Of a stretch of DNA of 63,057 nt, positions 34,811 through 44,395 are shown one piece after another; position 1 is the stretch's first letter, and the number at the start of each line of letters is the position of its first letter. The translations under genes were made by a program, and so were the position numbers. Source of the DNA: Chara braunii (lineage: Eukaryota; Streptophyta; Charophyceae; Charales; Characeae); contig BFEA01000085.1 in assembly GCA_003427395.1 (NCBI GenBank), positions 95,079-158,135 on the forward strand. The letters are read 5' to 3'. The notes below the pieces were generated by a model that was given only the letters and a program-made list of their open reading frames with translations, ran no database searches and was not told the DNA's origin.

Positions 34811-35640
34811 TAAGAGACCAAGGGAGGAGCGGAGGTGGTCAACGACGAACGAAAAAGAAGGGGGGGTCACAGAGATTAAAAAAAAGAAGAAAAGGAAAAA
34901 AGGGGGAAAAAAAGGGAAGGGGAGAGAGAAAATAAAAGAAGGGGGGTTGGGAGGACTATAAGAGGAAGAAACTGGGGATAGGAAAGGGGAGAGAGGACCG
35001 AGAGGCCGTGGGGGGTTCACTCGCATAGTGTTATCGCGGCGAACGAATTCGATCCCGGTTCTGAAGATTCCCTTCGGAGAGCCTGCGCCTTAATCTGCTT
35101 GCTCTAGACAGCGTCGAGTCTATCTCCGATTCTTCCTCCGGAGAGGTCCCTCCACTTGCACCAATTTGCAGTGGATTCTCAAACGTCTGTGCTGCAGGTG
35201 GTGTGGCTAGAACCTACTGTTGTTCCTCCGCCTGCGCCGGTGAGACACGCAGTGGAAGGAAACCTTAATCATGTGGATCTTGATTGGCACACCCTGCAGC
35301 CCTTCGCGCTGGTGGCTGTGCTTGTTGTCGTGGCGGATGAGGTGCTGCTATGTGCCTCAGAATGCCTTGACCCAGAATGGGTTCCGGGAAGCTTCTCCTC
35401 CTGCGTACCACCCTTCTTGGCCTAGTTGGCACCCTGGTAGGGAGCAGAATTCTCCTCAACGCTTGGGGGGTGTGACGCCTCCAAAGCCCCAAAGCCTATC
35501 CTCACTTACAACATCTTCGGCACAGAGCTGGTCATTCAACTCAAAAGCAGATATCTAGCCGGTCATCAGTTCCCTGATGAACATGAAAATCACACAGCCT
35601 CTCACTGCATCCTTCCAGGCGGTCCGTAAAAGTGGATGAA
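34811..35640. other. no gene supported
   Basis: Purine-rich low complexity to 35,030, then ordinary sequence with 75-95 codon ORFs on both strands, none recognised. Confidence 0.4.
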
Positions 35641-35657
35641 AATGGATGTCCTGACCC

Positions 35658-36962
35658 TCATAGAGGACATGTTGGGGAACAAAACATCTGGATGTGCGAG
35701 CAAATACCAAATAGCATGGTCAACCCAAAGCAGGCCGCCCGGGCAGTCCTTCTGGTCATCCTGCTTCTTGCGGCGGCACTCGAGGTAAGGCGTCTTAGTG
35801 CTCCATACTTTCGTAAGTTTCGGAGATCTAGTGATGGTGGCTGGCAAATCTTCTTGTGCCACATTGCTGGCTCCCTATCGCCACACTTGTTCGGGCCGAT
35901 GTAAGTCATGACGGGCAAGGTTAGGTCCGTCGGCTTGAAGGTGGGGTTTCCCCTACCACAGTACTTCAGCTGCCCCTTGTAAGCAATGGCTCTACATTTC
36001 CTGTTCCATACTTTTCGTAAGTTCCGGAGATCTAGTGATGGTGGCTGGCAAATCTTCTTGTGCCACATTGCTGGCTCCCTATCGCCACACTTGTTCGGGC
36101 CGATGAAAGTCATGGCGGGGAAGGTCACGTCCGTCGGCTTGAAGGTGGGGTTTCCCCTACCACAGTACTTCAGCTGCCCCTTGTAAGCAATGTCTCTACA
36201 CTTCCTGACATCATCATTGGAAAGACCGGCGAGAAATTGGTAAGCTTTTACCGAAATCGGCACCAGGTGATTGCCTGTGTCCATCCTCCAGATTGAATGT
36301 TTGAAGGCTTGGCACGTGCGCTCTACCCACAGGTGCGAGGCTATTGGGGCGAGCACAGTGTACTGTCTCCCAACTGCTGGGACCTGCGCTCGCCTGGGTT
36401 GTCTAACTTGCCTTGGAGGCTGCAAATGCATGCTCGTGGTTATGGTCGTAATGGCCTGCTCCAATTCTTCTCGCTCCTCCTCATTGACATCCAGAGCCTG
36501 ACATCGTGCCGCTCTGGATGGTCCGATGTGATCAGCGGGAGGTGGAGGAGGCAATGAGGGTCCGGCGTTGGCTGGCACATGGTCTCTAAGGTGCGCATCA
36601 CTAAGGTTCCAAGCCCTGAGAAAACTCTGCTCTACTCTGGCGACCCTGCCCGACAATACTTCGTTTTCGACAGCGTAAGCCAGTTTCCTCAGTTCTAGCT
36701 TTGCCGCTAAGATCTCTACCCCTCTTTCAAAGCCGGCTCTATCATCATCCCATGTCCCAGCCAACATCTCCAATCTCGTGGGAAGCAGCAAGTGTTGGGA
36801 ATCGGGCCCAGCGTCCCACATGAAGACATGTACAAAACAATTTGTGAACCAATTGCGGTACCAGGGCCATTTACCTGGTTTCTCCAAGATCGTGAACAAG
36901 CTACTGGACTTCGGGATAGATGATGAAACGACTACGAATCCTTTTTTATGATCGCTAAACAC
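35658..36962 (-). CDS. unknown 434-residue ORF with a 68-residue internal duplication
   Basis: I do not recognise this protein. It begins MFSDHKKGFVVVSSSIPKSS, has GKWPWYRNWFTNCFVHVFMW, a charged helical stretch (about 85-180) with a Pro run (SLPPPPPADH), an acidic NEEEREELEQA helix, then a duplicated block: IAYKGQLKYCGRGNPTFKPT, IGPNKCGDREPAMWHKKICQ and PPSLDLRNLRK each occur twice. The DNA repeat is 204 bp (copies about 35,801-36,004 and 36,005-36,208), in frame, so the reading frame survived the duplication. Conserved Cys in each copy (YCGRG, KCGDREP, KICQPP) could bind metal. It lies between the PLE RT and the truncated end of element C, on the same strand as both, and may belong to a mobile element. 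Confidence 0.5.
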   Translation of the reverse strand: MFSDHKKGFVVVSSSIPKSSSLFTILEKPGKWPWYRNWFTNCFVHVFMWDAGPDSQHLLLPTRLEMLAGTWDDDRAGFERGVEILAAKLELRKLAYAVENEVLSGRVARVEQSFLRAWNLSDAHLRDHVPANAGPSLPPPPPADHIGPSRAARCQALDVNEEEREELEQAITTITTSMHLQPPRQVRQPRRAQVPAVGRQYTVLAPIASHLWVERTCQAFKHSIWRMDTGNHLVPISVKAYQFLAGLSNDDVRKCRDIAYKGQLKYCGRGNPTFKPTDVTFPAMTFIGPNKCGDREPAMWHKKICQPPSLDLRNLRKVWNRKCRAIAYKGQLKYCGRGNPTFKPTDLTLPVMTYIGPNKCGDREPAMWHKKICQPPSLDLRNLRKYGALRRLTSSAAARSRMTRRTARAACFGLTMLFGICSHIQMFCSPTCPL

Positions 36963-37019
36963 CTTAAATCCACCGCAATTTTCCGAATACTCGAGTATCT
37001 AAGGGATTTCCAACATGAC

Positions 37020-37822
37020 AAGTCTATACGTACTTCTTTGCTTCGTCGACCATACCAGGCCACCAAAAACATTGTACTAAATTCACACCCGTCTTTTTGT
37101 AGCCGAAGTGTCCGGTCACGTTGTGGCACTCGCCTAAAAATAAACTATGCAAAATTTCACTACATGGAACGACTAATCTTTTAAATCCTGCCTTTTCAAG
37201 AAAGAGTAACCCATCCACCATGACAAACTCGTCTGATGTGGCCTTATATCTCTAGCCTCAAGTTTGCGCATGATGTCCATCGTGACGGGGTCTTCCTTGT
37301 AGACTTCCACAAAGGATCAAGTTACATCATCTGATAGGCCAAACTCAGTAATCAGCGCACCCATGTAGTATGCCCTGCATGACAGCACATCAGCAACCTC
37401 GTTGTACTCTCCCTTCACATAGTCTAGGCTGCAGTCATATTGGCCTACGACTTCAATCCAGCATTTGAGTGTGTCAAAGAGGACACATTGTGTCTTGATC
37501 CACTTGAGTGTCTGATGGTCAGTTCTTAGGTAGAAAAAACTTCCTAACAGATAGTGTCTCAAGTGGACAAGCGCTTTGGAGAGGGCGTAAAGTTACCTTT
37601 TGTAGTTTTCGTACGTGGACTTCGCCAACTTCTTTGATGGCATCTTCTTGCTCATGTACTCAATCGGCCTCAACTTCTTCCCTTCCTGTTGAGCTAGCAC
37701 CGCACCAATGCCATATTGGCTTGCGTCGATGGTCACAAGAAACGGCTTTTCAGGCTCGAGGAGCATGAGAATCTCATGATGCGTGAGGACATACTTCAAT
37801 CTCTTGAAAGCAACCTCACATG
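37020..37822 (-). pseudogene. 3' part of Ty3/gypsy element C (RNase H and integrase start)
   Basis: Minus strand from 37,822: CEVAFKRLKYVLTHHEILML, TIDASQYGIGAVLAQQEGKK, MPSKKLAKSTYE (37,856-37,593, whose first ~11 codons are R1 sequence), then in another frame LRTDHQTLKWIKTQ and YNEVADVLS (37,562-37,317), then FLEKAGFKRLVV and CHNVTGHFGYKKTG of the integrase zinc domain (37,221-37,024). It begins exactly at the codon where the other half, at 55,900, stops. It is cut off near 37,020 after KKYV, before the integrase core. Confidence 0.92.
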
Positions 37823-38075
37823 TTGTCGAGCGCATCGGCTCCCGCCTTTTTCGCAAAGCGCGGGAGCCCTCCCGACCATATCACGCAGAAGTTGAACAAA
37901 ACAAAATAAGAGACATGATGCAAAAATAACCCCGCGAACCGCCGAGACGGACGCAGTTGCATCGCGCCTTTCGCCGCTCTAGCCGGGTGCGCCAGCTGTA
38001 CATCCCACGGTCCCCTACGACAGGATAGGTTTCCGCGGGGCACATCTTGCCTTCCCTGGCGGGCTGTCACCACCC
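37823..38075 (+). repeat. R1: left terminal inverted repeat of the composite
   Basis: About 250 bp, inverted relative to R2 and R4. A subterminal hairpin pairs GGCTCCCGC with GCGGGAGCC just inside the end. It also contains CACGCAGAAGTTGAACAAAA, GACGGACGCAGTTGCATCGC and CCCCTACGACAGGATAGG, all recognisable in R4 in reverse. Confidence 0.9.
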
Positions 38076-38322
38076 TCAAGGGGAGGCAAGATATGCCATG
38101 AGGAAACCTATCCTGTAGTAGGGGACTGTGGGATGTACAGTCGGCGCACCTGGTTAGAGCGGCGAAGGGAGCGATGCAACCGCGTCCGTCTCGACAGTTC
38201 GCAGGATCATTTTTGCGTCGTCCCCGAGTTGTCTCTTATTTTGTTTTGTTCAACTCTTGCGTGACATGGCCGGGAGGCCTCCTGCGCTTTGCGAAAAAGG
38301 CGAGAGCCGATGCGCTCAACAG
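38076..38322 (-). repeat. R2: inverted copy directly facing R1
   Basis: Reverse complement of R1 with about 85-90 percent identity by eye, ending ATGCGCTCAACA. R1 and R2 together make a ~500-bp foldback with a loop of only a few tens of bases. Confidence 0.9.
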
Positions 38323-38557
38323 GTGGCGGTGTATCGGGGACAACGACTACTTACTGTTTTCTCTGGCGGAACGACACTCGGGCGATAATGTTGAATGACA
38401 TTATGAAAATAAGATTTAATGTTGTTTGTAACTTGAAGAAGCGAGTGGTACTAACGATTTCTTCTATCAACCAGTTAAAATTGATCTCGCTAGTATCTAA
38501 CTAATAAGGTTGAAGGTTATATATTTTTCAGATTAACTTTCATAGTTATTTCCCCAA
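38323..38557. other. AT-rich leader before the gag ORF
   Basis: No gene. It ends with TTTTGCATCTTGCAG at 38,582-38,596, an intron acceptor-like sequence just before the likely gag start. Confidence 0.4.
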
Positions 38558-38605
38558 TTGATTTCAATTATTAACGAAGTATTTTGCATCTTGCAGAGCA
38601 CCATA

Positions 38606-39280
38606 ATGACGAAAGGAACATTTTCATATATGAGTCCTCTCTTGCAAGGCAGCAAGGTCACCGAATTCTTGCAGACATTTCAAAGCTTGGCAATGCGGAT
38701 GAATTGGGAAGAACATCATAAGTTTTTTTTCGTCTTGAATTTTATCGCCGAAAGGTTGAAGCCTGATATCGGACTTCTTTCACGAGCGTCTGAGACTTGG
38801 GTTGAATTCGAGAGACTGATGCTAGCCAAGTTCCCGAAATCCCCTGAAGATAGGGTGTTAAAGGGGGCGACCTCGCAAGCTTACTAAAGTTGATAGGGTT
38901 GCGCATAATTTGGCCTGAGGAGGTCAAGGGACTTGTTAAAAAGAGAAGCAAACTATAGGTCGGCACGAGTCGCAGGAAAACATTCGCACTGCTTCAGATG
39001 AAAATCTGAACTAGGCTAAGTGTCTGAATCAAGGAGTCAAGGCAGGCAAAACTCTTCGGTATCGCAAGCTTTGGAAATGTACATATTGTGGTATGTGGGG
39101 CCATAAAATAAGATTTTGCAAACGCGTTGACTACGATGTTAGAAAGGGAATTGTAAGTAGGCGAGAAGGCGGAGTCTGCAATCATTGGAATCATGTGTTG
39201 GTCTTCCCTATTCAAAAAGAAGACAAATTTATTAGAAAGGTGATTTTTGATCGCATGTGGGGGAGATTGAAAAATTAGAG
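38606..39280 (+). pseudogene. retrotransposon Gag with zinc knuckle (composite cargo)
   Basis: I prefer the ATG at 38,606 (MTKGTFSYMSPLLQGSKVTE), just after the acceptor-like TTGCAG, over the upstream Met at 38,558. The capsid-like part reads FLQTFQSLAMRMNWEEHHKF and WVEFERLMLAKFPKS and stops at 38,885. After a broken stretch, a zinc knuckle CTYCGMWGHKIRFC (CX2CX4HX4C) appears at about 39,078-39,119, followed by an open frame to 39,278 (GGVCNHWNHVLVFPIQ). No RT or integrase follows, so this is a Gag-only relic. It is on the plus strand, opposite to the surrounding gypsy elements. Confidence 0.75.
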
Positions 39281-39423
39281 TAAATCTCAGATTTGGTCTT
39301 CATCCTTTGGTCGGTCGTTATTACTACTTGATTCCATCATTCCGGTGTACTTTTAGGCACTCTTGAAAGATCGTTGATCTTATCCTATGGATACTTTGAT
39401 TATCCTGGGTTATGGCATAAAAA

Positions 39424-39693
39424 ATTTGGGCTTTTAGTTTTGGGAGGATAACTTGAATGTTGTTGATACTATGAAGTAAACATCGAGGAAATTATGACGT
39501 GATATCAACTATGGGTTGACTAGGTTTCGGTTACTCAAGTGAACTCGTGTCATTAAACATTTGGGTTTTTAGTTTTGGGAGGATAACTTGAATTTTGTTG
39601 ATACAATGAAGTAGACATCGAGGAAATCATGATGTGATGTCAACTATGGGTTGACTAGGTTTCGATTACTCAAGTGAACTCGTGTCATTAATA
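39424..39693 (+). repeat. 135-bp tandem duplication
   Basis: Units 39,424-39,558 and 39,559-39,693 share TTTTAGTTTTGGGAGGATAA, CATCGAGGAAAT and GGGTTGACTAGGTTTCG. Noncoding. Confidence 0.93.
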
Positions 39694-39835
39694 ATTGATA
39701 AGTGTTATACTTGAGGACTGATTGTGTCCTTTTTGCTAAGACCACAGTCATCTTTTCGTATGGTATGGATGAACCTTTATTATAATTGAAGGAATGATTG
39801 AATCGGACTATTATGAAATTCCATGAGAAAGCATT

Positions 39836-39890
39836 TGTTGTGAATTGTTGTGAATTGCTGTGAATTGTTGTGAATAATCATGAATTGTAT
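39836..39890 (+). repeat. (TGTGAATTGT)n short tandem repeat
   Basis: About five 10-bp units, TGTGAATTGT/GCTGTGAATT, in AT-rich DNA between the gag relic and the next ORF. The rest of 39,694-40,550 shows no gene. Confidence 0.85.
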
Positions 39891-40558
39891 TATTGATGAT
39901 TTGAATGTCATCGTTATTTGCTCGTTGTAATGTTACGATATCTTTCTTATGTAATTGTGAGCTCTATAGGTGGTTGTAAGGCTCGCGTCGAAGCTGTGCT
40001 CCTGGTCCATAGCGAGATGTTGTCTTTCGAATCCTATGTGGTTTAAGGAAGGAAGACTACACTATCATTGAAAGGGAGAAAGGTGTTGTGACCTTATTAA
40101 AACACTGCTTATAGATGAGACGATTACTATTGGGTACGAGAGAAGGAGTGGTTACCTAATCTCGTATCAAGCAAGATCACTTCACCTCTATAGCCAAGGC
40201 CTAACCAACCTGGGTTGTGTGGGGTGGAGATGTCTACCTCTATAGGGAGGAGATTGATGAGGCCACGACGTTGGAATCGGAGGGAATGTGGTGAGGCTCG
40301 AATCTTAAGCGAGGCTTGATGTCGAGATGCTATCCTGTGAAAAGGATTACACCACTCCTCGACGCATATCACAAAAGTTCAGAAACATTAGACATAATAG
40401 CTCTGTGAGTTCTTTTTTCTCTCTGAAGATTGGAATGGGCTTAAAACTTGGTCGAGGACTCTTAAATGAATGGTTGCTCTCTAGATGGTTCATTCAAACT
40501 AAGTCTGAACAACTTCTGATGAGTTGATTTATTGTGATATCAACCTTAAGGTTATCGA

Positions 40559-40880
40559 TTTTAGGCTTGCCAGGTGCGGAATCTGGTAACCATTCTGAGA
40601 GACAAATTGTTGGCCGCCAGTGGGATGATGTTGCGACCATTCTGAAAAAGATCCTCTGTATTTTAGGCTTCCACGGGCGGAATCTAGGTCTAAGTTTTTA
40701 TTTTTTAGGCTTGCCAGGGGCGAAATCTTGTACTATTCCAATGGATGAGTAGAAAAATGCTAAGTTTTACGCTTCTGGAGGCTGAATCCAGTCTTGTTGC
40801 ATTTATGTTGAAATCTCTGGAGGATAATCTAGTTTTGATGGTATTGTACTTAGGCTTCTGGAGGCTGAATCCAGGTTGTT
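40559..40880 (+). promoter_or_regulatory. cluster of six related 20-25-bp motifs
   Basis: Variants of AGGCTT(G/C)CCAGGxGCGGAATC recur at about 40,563, 40,664, 40,707, 40,769, 40,807 and 40,852 (later ones read GGCTTCTGGAGGCTGAATCC), at irregular spacing of 40-100 bp. Irregular spacing argues against a simple tandem array. They lie 320-640 bp before the intact ORF at 41,197 and could be protein-binding sites or leftover repeat units; function is inferred only. Confidence 0.5.
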
Positions 40881-41196
40881 GGTAAAAGTTTCGGCTTTGT
40901 TCCGGACAAATGTTTTGGATTTTTGTGTATTGTAATCGTTGTTTTCGCATGGAATTTTGTGTATATTTTTGATGGTGAACGACGGGTTCGTCGTTCAATG
41001 GGGCCCGAGAATGCTGTCGAGGCGGAAACCCTGACAAAGGTATCTGCCCGGTGTTTTTAAACGTCGGACAATGTCCGACCTAGCAAAGGGTTATCCGAGC
41101 TTCATAACTTAATGAGATGGGTTATTTGGCGAAAGTTTATTCATACTCAACCTATGACCGAGAGAACCTAAGGCCTGATACCTGCGAGATCTGGAA

Positions 41197-42324
41197 ATGG
41201 CGGGGAGGCCTGGCAACGTGACCAGTCTCTCCTTATGTTTGGTGGGGCCTCACGGAAGTACGGTCATGGAATATATATATATACACCCCCCACAGGATAG
41301 TAATTACACTCGACATGGGGGATCCAATGTCTCGGTTTTGGAGACCGCTTTGATAAGGCGCCAACTTGATGAGCAGCGTGCCCCTTCGGGTGGCAACCCG
41401 GACCACTGTTCGCACGTTTGTGCCTATATTCTACATACTCCTGGCCACTACACCGCTCTTGTCCGTGCCTTTGGTTCTTGGGAATTATGGAATGGCGGTG
41501 CTATGGTGCAAACAATCACTGCCATCTCTGATCTCGTGCGTCATTACCCTAACCTGCAACTGTTCCAGGTCATTAACCCTATGGGTACCTCCTCTACTTC
41601 CCTGCCCGCCTCTACGCCTATCTCTGTGCCTGCCTCCGTGCCTGTCTCTGTGCCTGCCGCCGTACCTGTCTCTGTGCCTGTTTCTGTGCCGGTTTCTGTG
41701 CCGGTTTCGGTGTGTGTCTCCTTCCAGATTACTGACTCTATCAGTACCGTATGTACTTCCGTCCCCGCCTCTGCAGCTACTTCTGTGCCTGCCTCCACAC
41801 CTGTCTCCATGCCTGTTTCTGTGTCTGTCTCCGTGCCTACCTCCACGTCTATCAATGTGCCTGCTTTGGTCTTTATTCCCCCACATACTAAACTAACACC
41901 TTGTGACCTCCTTCTTTGTGAGATCACTGACACAGTTACACTTGGTTCTGGAAAACATCGACTTTGTCGACATCACTACAACCATATAATTGTTCGGGCC
42001 CGCTGTCGGCAGGGATGCCACTTGTATCCGGATTGTGAACATCCTCTACATCCAGATGCAGTATGTCCCATCTGTGCCTGCGGGCGCTATAGTGAATGTG
42101 CACTTAACTGTGATGGTGAACGCCCCACAATCGTCATGGCCTGCAACCGGCATGCCCTCTGTCGTGCATGCTTCAGAGGTATGGTTAATGCTAGCCACCC
42201 TGGCTCCTGTTGTGACGAAGTTGCTTACCTGAATGGTTTTCGTCCTATGGATCAGCGGGAGGGCTGCTACCATCGCCCACATCCTTATTACAGCTGTCCT
42301 ATTTGTCGTGAGGGTCTTACTTAG
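41197..42324 (+). CDS. deubiquitinase-like His box fused to a VPVS repeat and two RING-like zinc modules
   Basis: Intact 375-residue intronless ORF, the longest clean one inside the composite. The ATG is the first Met after an in-frame TGA at about 41,176. Residues 73-100, HVCAYILHTPGHYTALVR then SWELWNGG, match the C-terminal His box of papain-fold deubiquitinases (USP or Josephin type): His84 and Asn99 are 15 residues apart, the His-Asn spacing I recall for ataxin-3. The catalytic Cys, expected about 100 residues earlier, is not in the ORF. Residues 137-225 are Ser-Val-Pro repeats from 12-bp units. Residues 236-295 and 301-370 are Cys/His-rich; the latter fits a RING (CALNC, CNRHALCRAC, CPIC) as in ubiquitin E3 ligases. 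An AATAAA lies at 42,435. It might be a truncated or exon-1-less gene, or a captured cellular gene. Confidence 0.72.
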   Translation: MAGRPGNVTSLSLCLVGPHGSTVMEYIYIHPPQDSNYTRHGGSNVSVLETALIRRQLDEQRAPSGGNPDHCSHVCAYILHTPGHYTALVRAFGSWELWNGGAMVQTITAISDLVRHYPNLQLFQVINPMGTSSTSLPASTPISVPASVPVSVPAAVPVSVPVSVPVSVPVSVCVSFQITDSISTVCTSVPASAATSVPASTPVSMPVSVSVSVPTSTSINVPALVFIPPHTKLTPCDLLLCEITDTVTLGSGKHRLCRHHYNHIIVRARCRQGCHLYPDCEHPLHPDAVCPICACGRYSECALNCDGERPTIVMACNRHALCRACFRGMVNASHPGSCCDEVAYLNGFRPMDQREGCYHRPHPYYSCPICREGLT

Positions 42325-42339
42325 ACGTACCTTGCACCT

Positions 42340-42645
42340 TGACAAAAATGTGCAGGCGCGCTGAAAAGAGTGTACAAGAATGTGCAAAAGTGGGAAACCC
42401 TTCACTAGAACTGCAAAACAGTGAAGAATGCTGCAATAAAAGAAGAATATAAGTCTGTGTCATTTTACTTTGTTTGTACCCTGCACTCTAACACCCTGAA
42501 AAGAAAAGTCCAAAGGGTGAAAATGAGATTGTAAAATGAAGAAGGAAGTGCAGGTGCGCTGAAAACCGAACGTGGTAAACTCTTCACCAAAACTGCAAGA
42601 AAGAAGAATGCAGTAAAAGAAAGAAGATGTTTGTGTCAACATTTT
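42340..42645 (+). repeat. duplicated 3' flank of the DUB-RING ORF
   Basis: Copy 1 (42,348-42,465) and copy 2 (42,550-42,640) share GTGCAGGxGCGCTGAAAA, CxCTTCACxAxAACTGCAA, AAGAATGC(T)GCA(A)TAAAAGAAAG and GT(C)TGTGTCA. Copy 1 contains the AATAAA. This looks like a duplicated 3' untranslated module. Confidence 0.7.
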
Positions 42646-43130
42646 TTATTTTTATTTTTGTTTTTTCTCCCTCTGCTGGTTACCCTGTTTGCTCCTCTCT
42701 TCCTTGGGTTTAACACCTCTTCCTTCACTCTGCCTCTTTCCCATAGCGTGCAAGTGGGCTGTTATGGCATACGGGGATGGGGGCAGCTCGCACTCAACTT
42801 CATCAACGTGGCGAGCCTTGTACATTAGAGGCACGGCGGAGCAGGCGTTAAGAAGACTGAGAAACTGAATGATTTCAATGTGCTTTTGTTTTTGATTTTT
42901 ATCCTTTCTTCAGGATACAGTGAAACGAAGAATAAGAGGACATTGTTCTGCATCGTTCTGGTTTGTCTGTCTCTTTGCTTGTCTATCCTTTCATTTTTCA
43001 TCTCTTCGCTCATCTTATTTCTCCTTCAACTTCATGTGCTTGCGGTCTTAGTGAATAGTTATGTGACATATATATATATATATAAACAGAACTGCCCGGT
43101 AAACCATAGGCAGAGAGAGAGAAGAGGACA
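42646..43130. other. no gene supported
   Basis: CT-rich then AT-rich sequence with (TA)n at 43,070-43,083. Plus ORF 42,880-43,275 is hydrophobic low complexity and not conserved with anything I know. Confidence 0.4.
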
Positions 43131-43146
43131 ACAAACGAGAGGCTGT

Positions 43147-43183
43147 GACAAACTGTTTCGTCGGAGTTTCACCGACTCATCAG
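43147..43183 (-). ncRNA. hammerhead ribozyme core
   Basis: On the minus strand: CTGATGA, then a 5-bp stem II (GTCGG/CCGAC with a 7-nt loop TGAAACT), then GAAA, a 3-bp stem III (ACA/TGT with a 3-nt loop) and the cleavage triplet GTC (43,149-43,147). All conserved core nucleotides are present. Very short stem III is typical of type I hammerheads of Penelope-like elements, which act as dimers. Stem I is not obvious: the 8 bp before the core and after the cleavage site (ACAGCCTC on the minus strand) are direct, not inverted, repeats 45 nt apart. Confidence 0.6.
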
Positions 43184-43445
43184 GAGGCTGTAATTGTAAT
43201 TCTAGCAGCCGTGCGATTCAGAGCCCACAAGGGCTAAGTAAGACCTCCGCTCGTAAAAGCACGGCCCCCCTTTGAAGCCACGTCCGACTTTTGTATTTCA
43301 GTAAAGTTGGGCGTGGGCCGGCGGCACGATAGCCAAAGCTGGGCACCTAGCCAGAGGGCTCGATGCCCCACCAAGTGAAAAAGGGGGTGGGATTGGCCTG
43401 CTAGCAAGCCGTGGCTTCAGAGTCTGCTAGGCTACGTGGGAGCAG

Positions 43446-43519
43446 CCTAGCGAGTGGGCAAGCTCTTCTTATAGAAGAGTTGCTCCTATCAATATCATGA
43501 TAGGAGCTAGCCCACTAGG
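43446..43519. repeat. predicted three-way junction (cloverleaf-like) structure
   Basis: An outer stem (CCTA + GTGGGC with GCCCAC + TAGG, one side bulged) encloses two hairpins: CTCTTCT/AGAAGAG with a 3-nt loop and GCTCCTATCA/TGATAGGAGC with a 6-nt loop, the latter 10 bp perfect. It lies about 260 bp to the right of the hammerhead core. Confidence 0.6.
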
Positions 43520-44395
43520 TTACAGCACTGGAATCTTACCCGGCAGATACCGTGATCAAATCCGACATGTCGTGCCTCTGGGCTAGCTCCATTTTGGAGT
43601 AGTTGCAGACGTGCGCAGGATCACAGGCGCGGCCAATCTCCATCGTGCGATCAACCAAGATCACGGCTAAGATTCGGCGCGCGAACTTGCATGGCCACTG
43701 CGCAAGGATGGCACGCATAGCTCAAGAAAGGTCCAAAAATTTTCGATCCCAGTCGGGATTAAACTCGGGTCTGTATTTCAACAGTTCGTGGGTGATCCAT
43801 GAACGGGAACTAACCATTGGCTTAGCCAACAGAAAAAAAAACAAACTAAAACTAAACTAAACGTGAAGCACCACACGGCGCAAAATAAAGTGTCTGGGGC
43901 ACTGAAAACCCCAGTGCACTTGACTGGTGCCCGTGAAAACCAGCGACCGTTTTTTGGCAGCAAGGTAAGTTTGTTTTTTTTTTTTCTGATTTTCTTTTCT
44001 TCTTTATTTTTTAGATTTTCTTTAGATTTCTTCTTTAAGATTCGCCTTAGATTTTTTTAGATTCCTCAATTTTTACTAGTTTTTTTCGTTTGTTGTTCGT
44101 GATTTTCTTGAATGTGCCCGTTCGTTTTGAAGAACGGTTGGACAGACATCGATGGGATGTGCAAAATCGTATGTATCTACTGCAAGAACATGGAATTAGT
44201 ACTACTCACACGCGCGCGTGAGAGAGAGAGAGAGAGAGAGCGGAGTTATATGTCCCCTCCGTCGCTATCTGCCAGGATCTGCGCCCGTTCGCTTGCCAAA
44301 CGGGCTGCAGATTGGCGCATGAACCTGGCGCCTTTAGCGCCTAGGTACGGGCACGCATTGGGAGAGGGGAAAGAAGACCCTGTTGAGCCTGACTT
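43520..44395. other. no gene supported
   Basis: T-rich tract 43,970-44,100 and a (GA)n run at 44,219-44,240. The plus ORF at 44,112 reads into the gap and is not supported. Confidence 0.4.

Noticed and set aside
41485-41933. Minus ORFs rich in Arg/Gly or Thr/Glu opposite the DUB-RING ORF
   Set aside because: Antisense shadows of the 12-bp GTGCCTGTCTCT repeat.
43640-43800. tRNA-derived SINE (TTCGATCCC word at about 43,740)
   Set aside because: Only a B-box-like word; no A box at the right distance and no tRNA fold.
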